Assembly (NCBI GenBank): GCA_014654705.1
Contig: JACVZY010000071.1
Span: 1-64,000 of the forward strand
Direction of reading: 5' to 3'
From: Ignavibacteria bacterium
GTDB lineage: Bacteria > Bacteroidota > Ignavibacteria > Kapaibacteriales > UBA4661
Length of the DNA: 64,000 nucleotides
How positions within the stretch are numbered: the first letter of the stretch is position 1; each line of letters opens with the position of its first letter. This document shows, one piece after another, positions 1 through 8,284 of the stretch. Under the pieces are notes generated by a model. That model was not told the DNA's origin, made no database searches, and saw nothing but the letters and a program-made list of their open reading frames with translations. The translations under genes were made by a program, and so were the position numbers.

Positions 1-5
1 AAGAA

Positions 6-57
6 TGTCTGTGCCACAAAGAAAAGTTTGACCACTTGTTTTTGACCCGTTCCTAGG
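6..57. repeat. Dispersed intergenic repeat, copy A
   Basis: A stretch beginning TGTCTGTGCCAC matches, at roughly 70% by eye, the segment at 5671-5722. The first 12 bases are identical, and later blocks (CACTT-TTTTTGA, TTCCT) stay in register. Copy A lies upstream of the response-regulator gene. Its function is unknown. The window start truncates any further upstream extent. Confidence 0.5.
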
Positions 58-103
58 CTATCAGACTATTCAGCACTGCATTGCACAGAAGCGAGAGAGG
101 GAT

Positions 104-1216
104 ATGAATCGAAAAAAAATAGTGGTCATTGACGACGACGAAACGACGCTGCGCACTATCTCGCGCATCTTGGAGACATACGACTACGTTACCTTTGGAG
201 CAGACAATGGGCGCGAAGGCGTAGAACTTGTTACCCGCACTCAGCCGGATATTGTCATTTGCGACGTGATGATGCCCGGCATGAATGGCTACGAGGTGTT
301 ATTAGAATTGCGCAATCATGCCGGCACGGCGACCATTCCCGTTCTCTTGCTCTCCGCCCGCCGCGATCCCGCAGAAATCCGGCACGGTATGAAGCTCGGC
401 GCAGACGATTATCTTACTAAGCCCTTTTCGACCGAAGACCTCTTGCGCTGCATAGAGGTACGGATTCAGCAGCGCGAGAAGATTGTCCGCCAGTCCTCGC
501 AGCAGTTGGAGCAACTCCGGCGCAGTATTGCGATGCGCCTCCCACACGAATTTCGGACTCCACTCAGTTCCATTATCGTTTTTGGAGAATTACTTGCCGG
601 CGATTACGACAGTCTCTCCCGCGAACAAGCAATGGAGATGATTGCAACGATTGTTTCATCAGGACACCGCTTGAGTGGATTGGTAGAGAATTTTATTTAT
701 CTGGCGCGGTTGGAAATTATGGCGGGGCAGCCTACAACAAAGGAGGAACTGACATCGTTTCCCTTGCCCGGTTGCGATGCCATTATAGCCGAAGCGGCAA
801 AGCATCAGGTCTTGATATATGGCAATTTTCATCTTCTGACGATGACTCTTGCGCCAGTTACACTCTGCATTTCTGATGCATATTTACGAAAAATTATTGC
901 CGAGCTGGTAAGTAATGCCTGTAAATTTTCCATGCCTAAAACTGCTATCACCATCACAGGGGGAATAGAACGGAATTTTTACGTCATTTCGATAACAGAT
1001 GAGGGACGCGGCATGAAGCTGGAGCAAATCTCGAATATCGGTGCCTATATGCAGTTCGACCGCGATCGCCACGAGCAACAGGGGCAAGGCTTGGGGCTGG
1101 AAATAGCCAAACGTATTACTGAGTTGCACGGTGGCGGTCTTGCCATCAAAAGCGCACCCGACGAAGGAACGACCGTGCAAGTATTCCTGCCTCTGCCCGA
1201 ACATCGTGAATTTTAG
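104..1216 (+). CDS. Response regulator fused to histidine kinase (REC-HisKA-HATPase)
   Basis: This is a cytoplasmic two-component hybrid of 370 aa. An N-terminal receiver domain (about 5-120) has the acidic pocket IDDDE, the phospho-acceptor Asp54 in VICDVMMPG and Lys106 in LTKP. A short linker leads to a HisKA segment with His148 in LPHEFRTPLS, then an HATPase domain with N-box ELVSNACKFS, G1 DEGRG and G2 GQGLGLEIAK. There is no transmembrane or sensor domain. With REC placed first, the kinase is probably controlled by phosphotransfer from another kinase. A purine-rich GAGAGAGGG precedes the ATG. No cognate partner is adjacent, so the signal and target are unknown. Confidence 0.9.
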   Translation: MNRKKIVVIDDDETTLRTISRILETYDYVTFGADNGREGVELVTRTQPDIVICDVMMPGMNGYEVLLELRNHAGTATIPVLLLSARRDPAEIRHGMKLGADDYLTKPFSTEDLLRCIEVRIQQREKIVRQSSQQLEQLRRSIAMRLPHEFRTPLSSIIVFGELLAGDYDSLSREQAMEMIATIVSSGHRLSGLVENFIYLARLEIMAGQPTTKEELTSFPLPGCDAIIAEAAKHQVLIYGNFHLLTMTLAPVTLCISDAYLRKIIAELVSNACKFSMPKTAITITGGIERNFYVISITDEGRGMKLEQISNIGAYMQFDRDRHEQQGQGLGLEIAKRITELHGGGLAIKSAPDEGTTVQVFLPLPEHREF

Positions 1217-1374
1217 AAGTGCTAAAAAACAGGTGAATCGGAATGTGTACGAAAAATTCTTACTCCAAGCATTGAATCTGGCATCAATCCTTAATAACAT
1301 TCGCTAGATTATTAGACCGAAACAGATACGCTTAATCTTGATTCTGTCCGTGACTATATTTCCTAATTTCTTTG

Positions 1375-1382
1375 TAAATTTG
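1375..1382 (+). promoter_or_regulatory. Possible Bacteroidota -7 box (TAAATTTG)
   Basis: TAAATTTG fits the TAnnTTTG -7 element and lies 62 bases before the start of the methyltransferase-MTHFR gene. I see no good TTG -33 element at the usual distance, so this is weaker than the other promoter calls here. Confidence 0.35.
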
Positions 1383-1444
1383 TCGCCCCAAGAACAACCA
1401 TTTAATCACATTTCTGTTCTTGGCATGGACATACTTTTGCCATT

Positions 1445-3289
1445 ATGCTCGTCACCACACCTGTTAAAACCTCATTTCTCGAACGCCTTGCCGACCAAAC
1501 ACCTCTTGTAACGGACGGTTCTATTGCAGCCGAACTCACGGCGCGTGGCTTTGGCGACTTCCCACCCTGCATTTACAATAGCAAGCAGTCGGTCCTTATC
1601 GAAGACATTCACCGAGCCTTCGTGGAAGCAGGCGCAGAACTGCTTCAGAGCAATACCGAGCACGCCAACCGCCTAACGCTTGAGCGTTATGGTTTTGCCG
1701 ATAAAGTCTATGAACTAAATCGCACAGGAGTTTGGATAGCCCGCTATGCCGCACTGCATAAAGCATACGTGGCGGGGGTGATGGGTCCGGTGGGGAAATT
1801 TCTCACGCCGCTTGGAGCACTGAACCGTGATGATGTTCGCGCCGCATTTGTGGAGCAGGCGACAGCACTCGTGGATGGCGGTGCGGACGTGCTGATGCTC
1901 AAGTCGTTTATTGACGTGGAAGAATTGGAAATTGCTATTGATGCCGCAAAATTTGTTGCGCCTGATGTACCCATCATCGCTCAAAAAACATTTCCCGAAG
2001 ACGGAGCTGTTTTAGCAACGTCGTACCCTTCGGACATCGCACAAAATCTGGTTAAAAAGGGTGTTGCTGTGATTGGCACAAACGGTACAGTCGGTCCGCA
2101 GCGCATGATGGATATTTTGAAGCATTTTCACGCCGAGGGTACGCCGCTTTGTTCTCAGCCTGATGTCGGCATACCGACGCTCGTCGACGGCAAAGCGATT
2201 TACAACGCCGAACCGCGCTATGTGGCACAGTCGGTGCGACGTTTGGTAGAGGCAGGAGCGCAAATTGTAGGCTGCGAAGGCGGTGGCACGGTGGAGCATA
2301 CCCGCGCCATAGCCGAGGCAATTCAAGGAGCAGTTGTTGGTTCGCGCAAGCCTGAAGTCAAAGTGTCGCATAATAACGAGCCGGAAGTAGCGAATGGCGC
2401 AACAACCAATTTTTTCGACAATCTTGGCAAAAAATTTCTTACGACTGTGGAACTCGACGTGCCGCGCGGCTTGGATTTATCCAGTATTCTGGAAGGCGCT
2501 GCATATTTGAAAACGAATGGCTTGGACGCAGTGAACATATCCGACGGCGCACGAGCACGATTGCGCATGAGTTCGATTGCAATTTCGCAAATCGTCCAGA
2601 CACAAGTAGGAATCGAATGTCTGGCGCACCTCGCCTGCCGTGACCGCAATATGATTGGCTTGCAATCGGAGTTGTTAGGTGCTCATGCGATGGGCATAAA
2701 AAATATCCTTGCCGTTACCGGCGACCCAACACAAATTGGCGATTTTCCCTACGCTACCTCCGTCTATGACGTAGATTCTATCGGACTTATTCGGGCGTTG
2801 GGGCAGATGAACGACGGGCGCGACCTCATGGGAAATCCGATTGGCGGCAAAACGCAATTTTGCATTGCATGTGCGTGCAATCCCGCCGCATACGACCTCG
2901 ACCGCGAAGCACGGCGTTTAGAAGAAAAAGCCGCCCAAGGCGCACACGTGGCTTTCTCGCAGCCTGTTTTCGACGAAGAAACGCTCAATCGCTTTTTGGA
3001 GCGGGCAAAGCACATTAAAATTCACATTATGCTGGGCGTGATTCCGCTCCGCTCCGCTCGCCATGCGGACTTTCTGCACCATGAAGTGCCGGGCATGTAC
3101 ATTCCGGACTGGGTCCGCTCGCGCATTCATGAGGCAAATGCGTCGGGAGGGCTGGAAGCCGCCACGCGCGAGGGTATTTCGCTAACGGTTGATTTTCTGC
3201 GCAAAGCAAAATCAATGATTCAAGGAGTTTATCTTATGCCGCCCTTTAAGAAATATTCTATGGCGGTTGAAATTTTGCAACAGGTGTAA
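1445..3289 (+). CDS. Homocysteine S-methyltransferase-like / methylenetetrahydrofolate reductase fusion
   Basis: A 614-aa fusion with the YitJ layout: an N-terminal homocysteine S-methyltransferase fold (about 10-290) and a C-terminal MTHFR barrel (about 320-614) that would reduce 5,10-methylene-THF to 5-methyl-THF using FAD. The MTHFR half carries AVTGDP and a C-terminal QGVYLMPPF segment. The N-terminal half keeps family landmarks (LLQSNTEHANRL, SQPDVGIP) but not the metal site. The usual GxNCxxGP reads IGTNGTVGP (Gly214), and the usual GGCCGTTPEH reads VGCEGGGTVEH. The three zinc cysteines are therefore absent or displaced, and the methyltransferase activity is doubtful, while MTHFR activity is likely. 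The gene is monocistronic and followed by a strong hairpin. Confidence 0.88.
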   Translation: MLVTTPVKTSFLERLADQTPLVTDGSIAAELTARGFGDFPPCIYNSKQSVLIEDIHRAFVEAGAELLQSNTEHANRLTLERYGFADKVYELNRTGVWIARYAALHKAYVAGVMGPVGKFLTPLGALNRDDVRAAFVEQATALVDGGADVLMLKSFIDVEELEIAIDAAKFVAPDVPIIAQKTFPEDGAVLATSYPSDIAQNLVKKGVAVIGTNGTVGPQRMMDILKHFHAEGTPLCSQPDVGIPTLVDGKAIYNAEPRYVAQSVRRLVEAGAQIVGCEGGGTVEHTRAIAEAIQGAVVGSRKPEVKVSHNNEPEVANGATTNFFDNLGKKFLTTVELDVPRGLDLSSILEGAAYLKTNGLDAVNISDGARARLRMSSIAISQIVQTQVGIECLAHLACRDRNMIGLQSELLGAHAMGIKNILAVTGDPTQIGDFPYATSVYDVDSIGLIRALGQMNDGRDLMGNPIGGKTQFCIACACNPAAYDLDREARRLEEKAAQGAHVAFSQPVFDEETLNRFLERAKHIKIHIMLGVIPLRSARHADFLHHEVPGMYIPDWVRSRIHEANASGGLEAATREGISLTVDFLRKAKSMIQGVYLMPPFKKYSMAVEILQQV

Positions 3290-3330
3290 AAACAGATAAA
3301 ACTCAGTTGAGTCTTGAATAAGGCATCATC

Positions 3331-3386
3331 AAAAAAAACACGGATGCAATGGCTCTTTGAGGTTCATTGCATCCATGCTTTTTTGA
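3331..3386. terminator. Bidirectional Rho-independent terminator
   Basis: GGATGCAATG (3342-3351) pairs with CATTGCATCC (3365-3374). The hairpin is flanked by an A run upstream and a T run downstream, so it can serve both the plus-strand MTHFR fusion gene and the convergent tonB-like gene. Confidence 0.85.
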
Positions 3387-3425
3387 GTAAATCAGACAGG
3401 AAGCTACTTGGGTAAGCGGCGCTTT

Positions 3426-4259
3426 CTACTTCATTCGGAAATTTATTGGAATACTAATCCAGCAATCAAGCGGTGTGTTACCCTGAATTGCAGGCGTGAA
3501 ACGGGAGGACATCACGGCATCGGCAGCGGCTTTATTGAGTAAGTCAGAATCGGTGGATTCAATAATATATTTTTTGGGATTGCCTTTTTTATCCACCAGA
3601 ACGCGGATATTGACTGTTCCTTCAATACCTGCTCGGCGCGCTATATCGGGATAGACAATGCGCTTTTGCAGTTCCGAAATATCAATGTACGGCTCTTTAT
3701 CAACTGCCATAAATTCATATGCATTCGGCTCCTCTTCCCGCACCTCTTCGCTGACCTCGCTGGCAAGACCCAGATACCCAGAATCTTCGCCACTACCACC
3801 AACGGCACTGGCACGAGAAATCTCGTCAACGTTGGCAAAATCTTTCACGTCCGGCGCAATGAGCGCGTCCGGCACTGGCACGGGCGTTCCGGCACGTGAA
3901 GCGGGTCCGGGGGCAACAGGCGGCGGCGGAACGACCTCTGCCTGAGCAGGCGGCGGCGGAAGCTGCGTGAGTTTCATTTTATTGATGACAGGACCTTTTA
4001 CTTTAGAAAGCGAATTGCTGGCGATAAAACCCGCATAGCCGCCTAGAATCAAAGACACACTCACCATCGCAACGGTGAAGCCGCGAAACGTCGCTTGCGG
4101 AATGTACTGCTTTAACTCCGTAGCACCATATCGCTGCATTTGCGCTGCGAATGATGAGGCAGGAATACTAAGAGCAGGCTTTGATGACTGCGCACGTTTA
4201 GAGGCGCGATGAGGCTCGCTCTCTAGAAGAACATCGAGATTTTCGAGTTCGGGGGTCAT
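3426..4259 (-). CDS. Energy transducer TonB family protein
   Basis: About 277 aa. The ORF-track start is a TTG; the ATG four codons in (MTPELENLDV) is preferred. A cytoplasmic N-terminus of about 65 residues is followed by one membrane segment (FTVAMVSVSLILGGYAGFIA), a proline-rich periplasmic spacer (PPPPAQ, PPPPVAPG), and a C-terminal TonB domain (about the last 90 residues) with YPDIARRAGIEGTVNIRV. It transmits proton-motive energy to TonB-dependent receptors such as the one at 9681. No exbB or exbD lies next to it, so the motor proteins are encoded elsewhere. The N-terminal extension is long for a TonB protein. Confidence 0.9.
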   Translation of the reverse strand: MTPELENLDVLLESEPHRASKRAQSSKPALSIPASSFAAQMQRYGATELKQYIPQATFRGFTVAMVSVSLILGGYAGFIASNSLSKVKGPVINKMKLTQLPPPPAQAEVVPPPPVAPGPASRAGTPVPVPDALIAPDVKDFANVDEISRASAVGGSGEDSGYLGLASEVSEEVREEEPNAYEFMAVDKEPYIDISELQKRIVYPDIARRAGIEGTVNIRVLVDKKGNPKKYIIESTDSDLLNKAAADAVMSSRFTPAIQGNTPLDCWISIPINFRMK

Positions 4260-4443
4260 GGTAATTCTCAAAAAGTGATAAAGAAATTAGATGACATAAC
4301 GTATCTGAAAACGCAGACACGAAGCAAAGCTGCGCTGAAATGTTTTCAGTTCTACATCTCTTTTACGCAAAATTCGCACTCTTGTTGCAAAGCACAAGAT
4401 TACGTTTTCGTAATGTTGACACATCAACCATTGCAGAAGCTAA

Positions 4444-4479
4444 AAAGCCGCATTGCCCACAAAGGCGCAATGCGGCTTT
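4444..4479 (-). terminator. Rho-independent terminator of the proline dehydrogenase gene
   Basis: AAAGCCGCATTGC (4444-4456) pairs perfectly with GCAATGCGGCTTT (4467-4479) over 13 bp. On the minus strand the stem runs straight into a U tract. The 301-bp gap 4272-4572 otherwise holds only this hairpin, a short tandem repeat at its far end, and presumably the tonB-like promoter, which I could not identify. Confidence 0.88.
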
Positions 4480-4553
4480 GAAACTATAATTCATTCTACG
4501 GTGCAAAACTTTCACTGTGCAAAGAGATGTGTCTCCTTCGCAAACATCTTCTT

Positions 4554-4581
4554 AGTCTTACCGTCCTGAGTCTTACCGTCC
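4554..4581. repeat. 15-bp-period tandem duplication at the proline dehydrogenase stop codon
   Basis: AGTCTTACCGTCC occurs at 4554-4566 and again at 4569-4581. On the coding (minus) strand this is GGACGGTAAGACT twice. The first copy carries the natural stop TAA, and the second places another TAA in the same frame 15 bases later. Confidence 0.8.
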
Positions 4582-5472
4582 ACCGGTAAACATTGCTTTG
4601 AAAATATGTCCCGCAACTTCGGGATTCTCCTTCAAGCGGCGCACGGAATAGCCATACCAATCATGCCCAAAGGGAACATAAATACGGGTTTTGTGTCCTT
4701 GCTTAATGAGCGCATCGCGCTTCTGCTCACGCACCCCAAGGAGCATCTGAAATTCGTAACGGTCGCGGGGCACGCCACGCTTAGCAATTTCTTCCAATGC
4801 GAAATCTAGCAAAACGTCATCGTGTGTGGCAATGCCGACGTACATATTGTTGTCGAAGAGGAGCCCTAAAAGCCGTTTGTAATTCGCCTGCACTTCCTCC
4901 CGCCCTCGGAAAGCGATTGTTTCCGACTCCACATAAATCCCCTTGCATAGGCGCACCGACGCACCCGCTTTCGCTAAAGCGCGAATATCATCCTCGCTGC
5001 GCCGCATATATGCTTGTATTACAACGCCGGTGTTGTCGAAGCCATCGGCGCGAAGGCGATGATAGAGCGCAATCGTTTTGTCGGTATAAGGCGAATTTTC
5101 CATATCAAGCCGTACAAAGCGCTTGATTGCTTGTGCCTTTGCAACAATGCTCCGCACATTATTATAGCAAAATTCATCGTCAATATCCAAACCAAGCGAG
5201 GTCAATTTTACCGACAAGCCTGATTGTAACTGGTTTGAGTTGATAGCATCCAGCACCGTTGAAGACATCTGTGCTTCCTGTTCGGCTTGAGAGCGCGAAC
5301 TGACAAATTCACCCAATACATCCACCGTACAGACCGCACCCAAACCATTCAGACGGCGAACAGTATTGACGGCATCAGGTACTGTTTCTCCGGCGATATA
5401 GCGACTGGAAACCTGACGAACAATCGGCTTCGGAACAATAGGTAGCGATTTGGCAATAAGCTCATTCAGCAT
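4573..5472 (-). CDS. Proline dehydrogenase (monofunctional, FAD-dependent)
   Basis: Oxidises L-proline to pyrroline-5-carboxylate, feeding electrons to the quinone pool. The 299-aa length fits the stand-alone enzyme rather than bifunctional PutA. Family features visible are the barrel strands VKLTSLGLDID and FVRLDMENS, the VRLCKGIY stretch, and the EFQMLLGVRE and YVPFG-WYGYSVRRL segments near the C-terminus. The ORF track extends 16 codons further upstream. I chose the ATG at 5472 because AAGGAAACGATC precedes it as a ribosome-binding site. No P5C dehydrogenase is adjacent. The gene ends in FTGGR-stop inside a small tandem duplication and is followed by a strong terminator. Confidence 0.92.
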   Translation of the reverse strand: MLNELIAKSLPIVPKPIVRQVSSRYIAGETVPDAVNTVRRLNGLGAVCTVDVLGEFVSSRSQAEQEAQMSSTVLDAINSNQLQSGLSVKLTSLGLDIDDEFCYNNVRSIVAKAQAIKRFVRLDMENSPYTDKTIALYHRLRADGFDNTGVVIQAYMRRSEDDIRALAKAGASVRLCKGIYVESETIAFRGREEVQANYKRLLGLLFDNNMYVGIATHDDVLLDFALEEIAKRGVPRDRYEFQMLLGVREQKRDALIKQGHKTRIYVPFGHDWYGYSVRRLKENPEVAGHIFKAMFTGGR

Positions 5473-5670
5473 GATCGTTTCCTTTTTGAAAATTTTTGGA
5501 GAAGAGAATATAGTGAACACACGTGTTAATCAAGCAATGTAGTCAAGCAGCTTAGAATTGCACAAAAAATAAAGTGTCGAAGTTTTTGGGCTTCGGTAGC
5601 ACAGACTGAGCGCGGCACTCATCTTGTCTGTGAGGTTTGAAGCAGCTTTCAAAAACTACACAGATAAGTA

Positions 5671-5722
5671 TGTCTGTGCCACTAAGAAAGATTTATTCAC
5701 TTATTTTTGAACGATTCCTTAG
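5671..5722. repeat. Dispersed intergenic repeat, copy B, with nearby CTGTG palindromes
   Basis: This is the partner of 6-57 and overlaps the last codon of the yciO-like gene. Just upstream, 5595-5685 contains several alternating CACAGA and TCTGTG words (for example CACAGA-N8-TCTGTG), so the transcript from either strand could fold. No gene lies in 5473-5718. I see no clear promoter box for proline dehydrogenase in it. Confidence 0.5.
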
Positions 5723-6360
5723 TCAAGCAATTCGGGCAGCTCAGCCAATACATCATTCACGCGAGCGCCGCGCCTCACGAGCGCAAATGCGTCATCGGTC
5801 ATGTCTATCACTGTGGATTCGCCCATGAAATGATACTCGTTAGGCGTAATGACGACGTCCACTACGGACGCAAAAGCAGCAACGAGGTCTTCCGGCGTTT
5901 CAAATTCATCCTCATCAGTACGTGCGGTGATGGAAATAAGCGGTGTAGAGAGTTCTTTGAGCAGTGCAAGTGCAATACGACTGTCCGGCACCCGAATACC
6001 GGTGGTCTTGCGCTTGGGGTCAACAGCGTAATGAGGAACCGATTTTGTGGCAGGAAGAATAAACGTGAACGGTCCCGGAATAAGGCGCTTGATGGCTCGG
6101 TACGCATGATTACTCACTCGGGCATATTCAGCAATATTTGCCAGTGAATCGCACAAAAACGTAAGATGCTTATGTTCTGGCAAATGCCGAATCTGGCGAA
6201 TTTTTGTAATAGCCGATTTCTGCGATAAACAGCACCCAAGCGCAAAGCCGGTATCGGTGGGATAGAGTGCCACCGCTCCGTCCCGCAATGCGGAGATAAC
6301 CTTACTCACTTTGTAGGTCTCCGGATTAGTGGCGTGCATATCGAATGTTAAAGAAGCCAT
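5719..6360 (-). CDS. yciO: YciO-like member of the Sua5/YrdC/YciO family
   Basis: A 213-aa protein with the double-stranded-RNA-binding YrdC fold. It contains YPTDTGFALGC, PGPFTFIL and STVIDMTDD, which follow the YciO pattern closely. In place of the KxR...KP substrate motif of TsaC/Sua5 it has RHLPEHKHLTFL, as in E. coli YciO, so it is probably not the main threonylcarbamoyl-AMP synthase. YciO proteins have an uncertain cellular role, possibly a weak form of this chemistry. The protein stands alone between proline dehydrogenase and the OmpA-FecR gene. A true tsaC/sua5 is expected elsewhere in the genome. Confidence 0.85.
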   Translation of the reverse strand: MASLTFDMHATNPETYKVSKVISALRDGAVALYPTDTGFALGCCLSQKSAITKIRQIRHLPEHKHLTFLCDSLANIAEYARVSNHAYRAIKRLIPGPFTFILPATKSVPHYAVDPKRKTTGIRVPDSRIALALLKELSTPLISITARTDEDEFETPEDLVAAFASVVDVVITPNEYHFMGESTVIDMTDDAFALVRRGARVNDVLAELPELLD

Positions 6361-6500
6361 GTACAGTCTTTGGTAGTGCCGAATATTGGGGGTTGAGTTT
6401 TGAGTGAACTGTGCTAGAAGGCTTCATTACAGGCATTGTAGATTTTTGAACTCAACACCCAAAACTTACCATTGCCTAGTTTTTTTCGGAGAATGATGGC

Positions 6501-8195
6501 TTACCACACCATATACGTTGCGATAAGAGCGCTGAGTGCGGCGATGGAACGCATAATAAGCAAGAGCGAGCGGTGGTCGAGCGCATAGCTCCGAATCCGA
6601 TACATGAGGTGGTTCATGTTTTCGGTAAAGGTAAATTGAAGATTATTGCCTTCCACTGCCCAAGAATTGATGTATCGCGCTTGAAAGGGCGTATTGATCA
6701 GGATGCTTACCCACAAAAGCACCGCCGAAAATAAAAACATCGCAAAGCCCATAGCACGAAAGACAAAGCCTTTACCGGTTCCGGCAATCATCAAAACACC
6801 CTCAATTGGCTTGCTTTCGATGCCGTAGTCGTCAATACTGGCAATACGGTAATAATACTGCCCCGAATCAAGGCTCATGGAAACAGAATCACCTGTCTGG
6901 AAGACATGACGATAGACAAGCGACGTGAAAGACGGGTCGTTTGCGACTTCCAGCCGTGTGAGCGGCGCTCGGTGTACCCACTGAAACAGCACTGGCGAAG
7001 GTACGGCAAGAAGCTCTGCAAGTGTGCGGTCTGGCGCTAGTAGTTCAGGTGTAGCGGGAATACGGCGCACGGTGTTATTACCACCCTGCATCGAAAAGCC
7101 GAACCCCTTTTCTACCTCGACTGTCGAATCGCTTGCACCGCTACCCAATTTTATCTTGGCATTGCTGCCCTCAAAGACCGAGACTGTTGAGCGCTGGTTG
7201 CTGTCCACCGTCACGTTGCCCGCATTGGTGCTGTCAAATTCAATAGCAGAGCCGGAGGTTTTAACGACCATCCCTTTTCCATTCAGTTTCACGAACATAT
7301 TGCCATTGAAAAGGCGGACGTTTTCTTGCGGTTTGTCCGATGCTCGGTCTTTGCTGGGGCTATAAATCAGCATAGACGTATTTTCGCTAATCTGAATCTT
7401 ACTGTTGTCAGTGAAGGTAATTTCAGCACGCGAGTTCTCGCCCGTATTGATGCGGTGATATTCGTACACGGCATCATTCGAGCGGGCAGTGTGAAAGTCC
7501 AGTTCCCACGGCGCACGAAGTTGTACTTTATTTTGAATTGTTGAGATTTTGCCGATACCCTCCGCGGCTTTGCCTGACTCAGTCGTCAGCGCTTGCTGCG
7601 TCACAGACGAAACACCGACTATCTCTACGCGGCGGTTCTGTGAGCGTCCTTTTTCGTCGGTGTTTGATTTGAGCGGGCGCGAATCGCCGAAGCCTTGGGT
7701 GCGAATACGACCGGGTAAAATACCAAAGCGCTCCATCAAATACTTCTTTGCGCCCTCTGCACGCTCTTTGGAAAGCTGGAGATTTTTTGCCGCATCGCCT
7801 TCCGATGAGGCGTGACCACGTATCTCAATTTCCAAGTCCGGACGCGCCATTAAGTATTCCCCCAGCGCATTGAAAAACGGAAGACTATTCGGCTCCAAGG
7901 CAGCACTTCCGACCTTAAACGCAGAATCCTGTACCGAAAGTTTCCCGCCAGGACCTAAGTCGAAGGCAATAACCCGTTGAGCGCTTGGCTGAACAGAAGA
8001 GGTCTGCGGAACTGCTTGTGGACGGCTCTGCGCAGGCGGATTACCAAGCTGTGGCACACGCATCTGTGGCTGCTGCTTGGAAGTCGCGCCTATTTGCGCA
8101 CGAAGATTGTCTGCTGAGAAACAGAACAATACTCCGCAAACGCAGAACAATAGCGTACGAAAAAAGTGGAGTCTATATGGTTTCTGCCAGATCAT
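6501..8195 (-). CDS. Envelope protein with OmpA-like and FecR domains, two C-terminal membrane segments
   Basis: About 564 aa. I prefer the ATG at 8195 (MIWQKPYR) to the track start at 8246, because a promoter at 8254-8284 would leave no leader for the longer form. A signal peptide ends in NLRA followed by Gln. An OmpA/MotB peptidoglycan-binding domain comes next (IEIRGHASSEGDAAKN, LSKERAEGAKKYL, NRRVEIVG). Then follows a FecR-like beta domain (RAEITFTDNSKIQI, ENTSMLIYS), an Ig/Fn-like stretch, and two hydrophobic segments near the end (AMFLFSAVLLWVSILI; LLLIMRSIAALSALIATYMVW). OmpA domains usually sit C-terminally, so this order is unusual. It may link peptidoglycan to a membrane-anchored sensor or scaffold. 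Function is not established. Confidence 0.75.
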   Translation of the reverse strand: MIWQKPYRLHFFRTLLFCVCGVLFCFSADNLRAQIGATSKQQPQMRVPQLGNPPAQSRPQAVPQTSSVQPSAQRVIAFDLGPGGKLSVQDSAFKVGSAALEPNSLPFFNALGEYLMARPDLEIEIRGHASSEGDAAKNLQLSKERAEGAKKYLMERFGILPGRIRTQGFGDSRPLKSNTDEKGRSQNRRVEIVGVSSVTQQALTTESGKAAEGIGKISTIQNKVQLRAPWELDFHTARSNDAVYEYHRINTGENSRAEITFTDNSKIQISENTSMLIYSPSKDRASDKPQENVRLFNGNMFVKLNGKGMVVKTSGSAIEFDSTNAGNVTVDSNQRSTVSVFEGSNAKIKLGSGASDSTVEVEKGFGFSMQGGNNTVRRIPATPELLAPDRTLAELLAVPSPVLFQWVHRAPLTRLEVANDPSFTSLVYRHVFQTGDSVSMSLDSGQYYYRIASIDDYGIESKPIEGVLMIAGTGKGFVFRAMGFAMFLFSAVLLWVSILINTPFQARYINSWAVEGNNLQFTFTENMNHLMYRIRSYALDHRSLLLIMRSIAALSALIATYMVW

Positions 8196-8253
8196 AATCA
8201 GAACAAATTCAAGAGTGAGATACGGCTGAAGAATACTTAATTTCAAGCGTCAG

Positions 8254-8284
8254 CAAAAATAGAGCCTTGCTAGGTATTATGCAA
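8254..8284 (-). promoter_or_regulatory. Bacteroidota-type promoter for the OmpA-FecR gene
   Basis: On the minus strand, CTTG, 20 bases, then TATTTTTGC. This fits TTTG-N19-21-TAnnTTTG. It overlaps the 3' end of the DegT aminotransferase gene and gives a leader of about 50 bases to the ATG at 8195. Confidence 0.6.

Noticed and set aside
4275-4481. 68-aa plus-strand ORF between the tonB-like and proline dehydrogenase genes
   Set aside because: It runs through the terminator hairpin and has no ribosome-binding site or motif.
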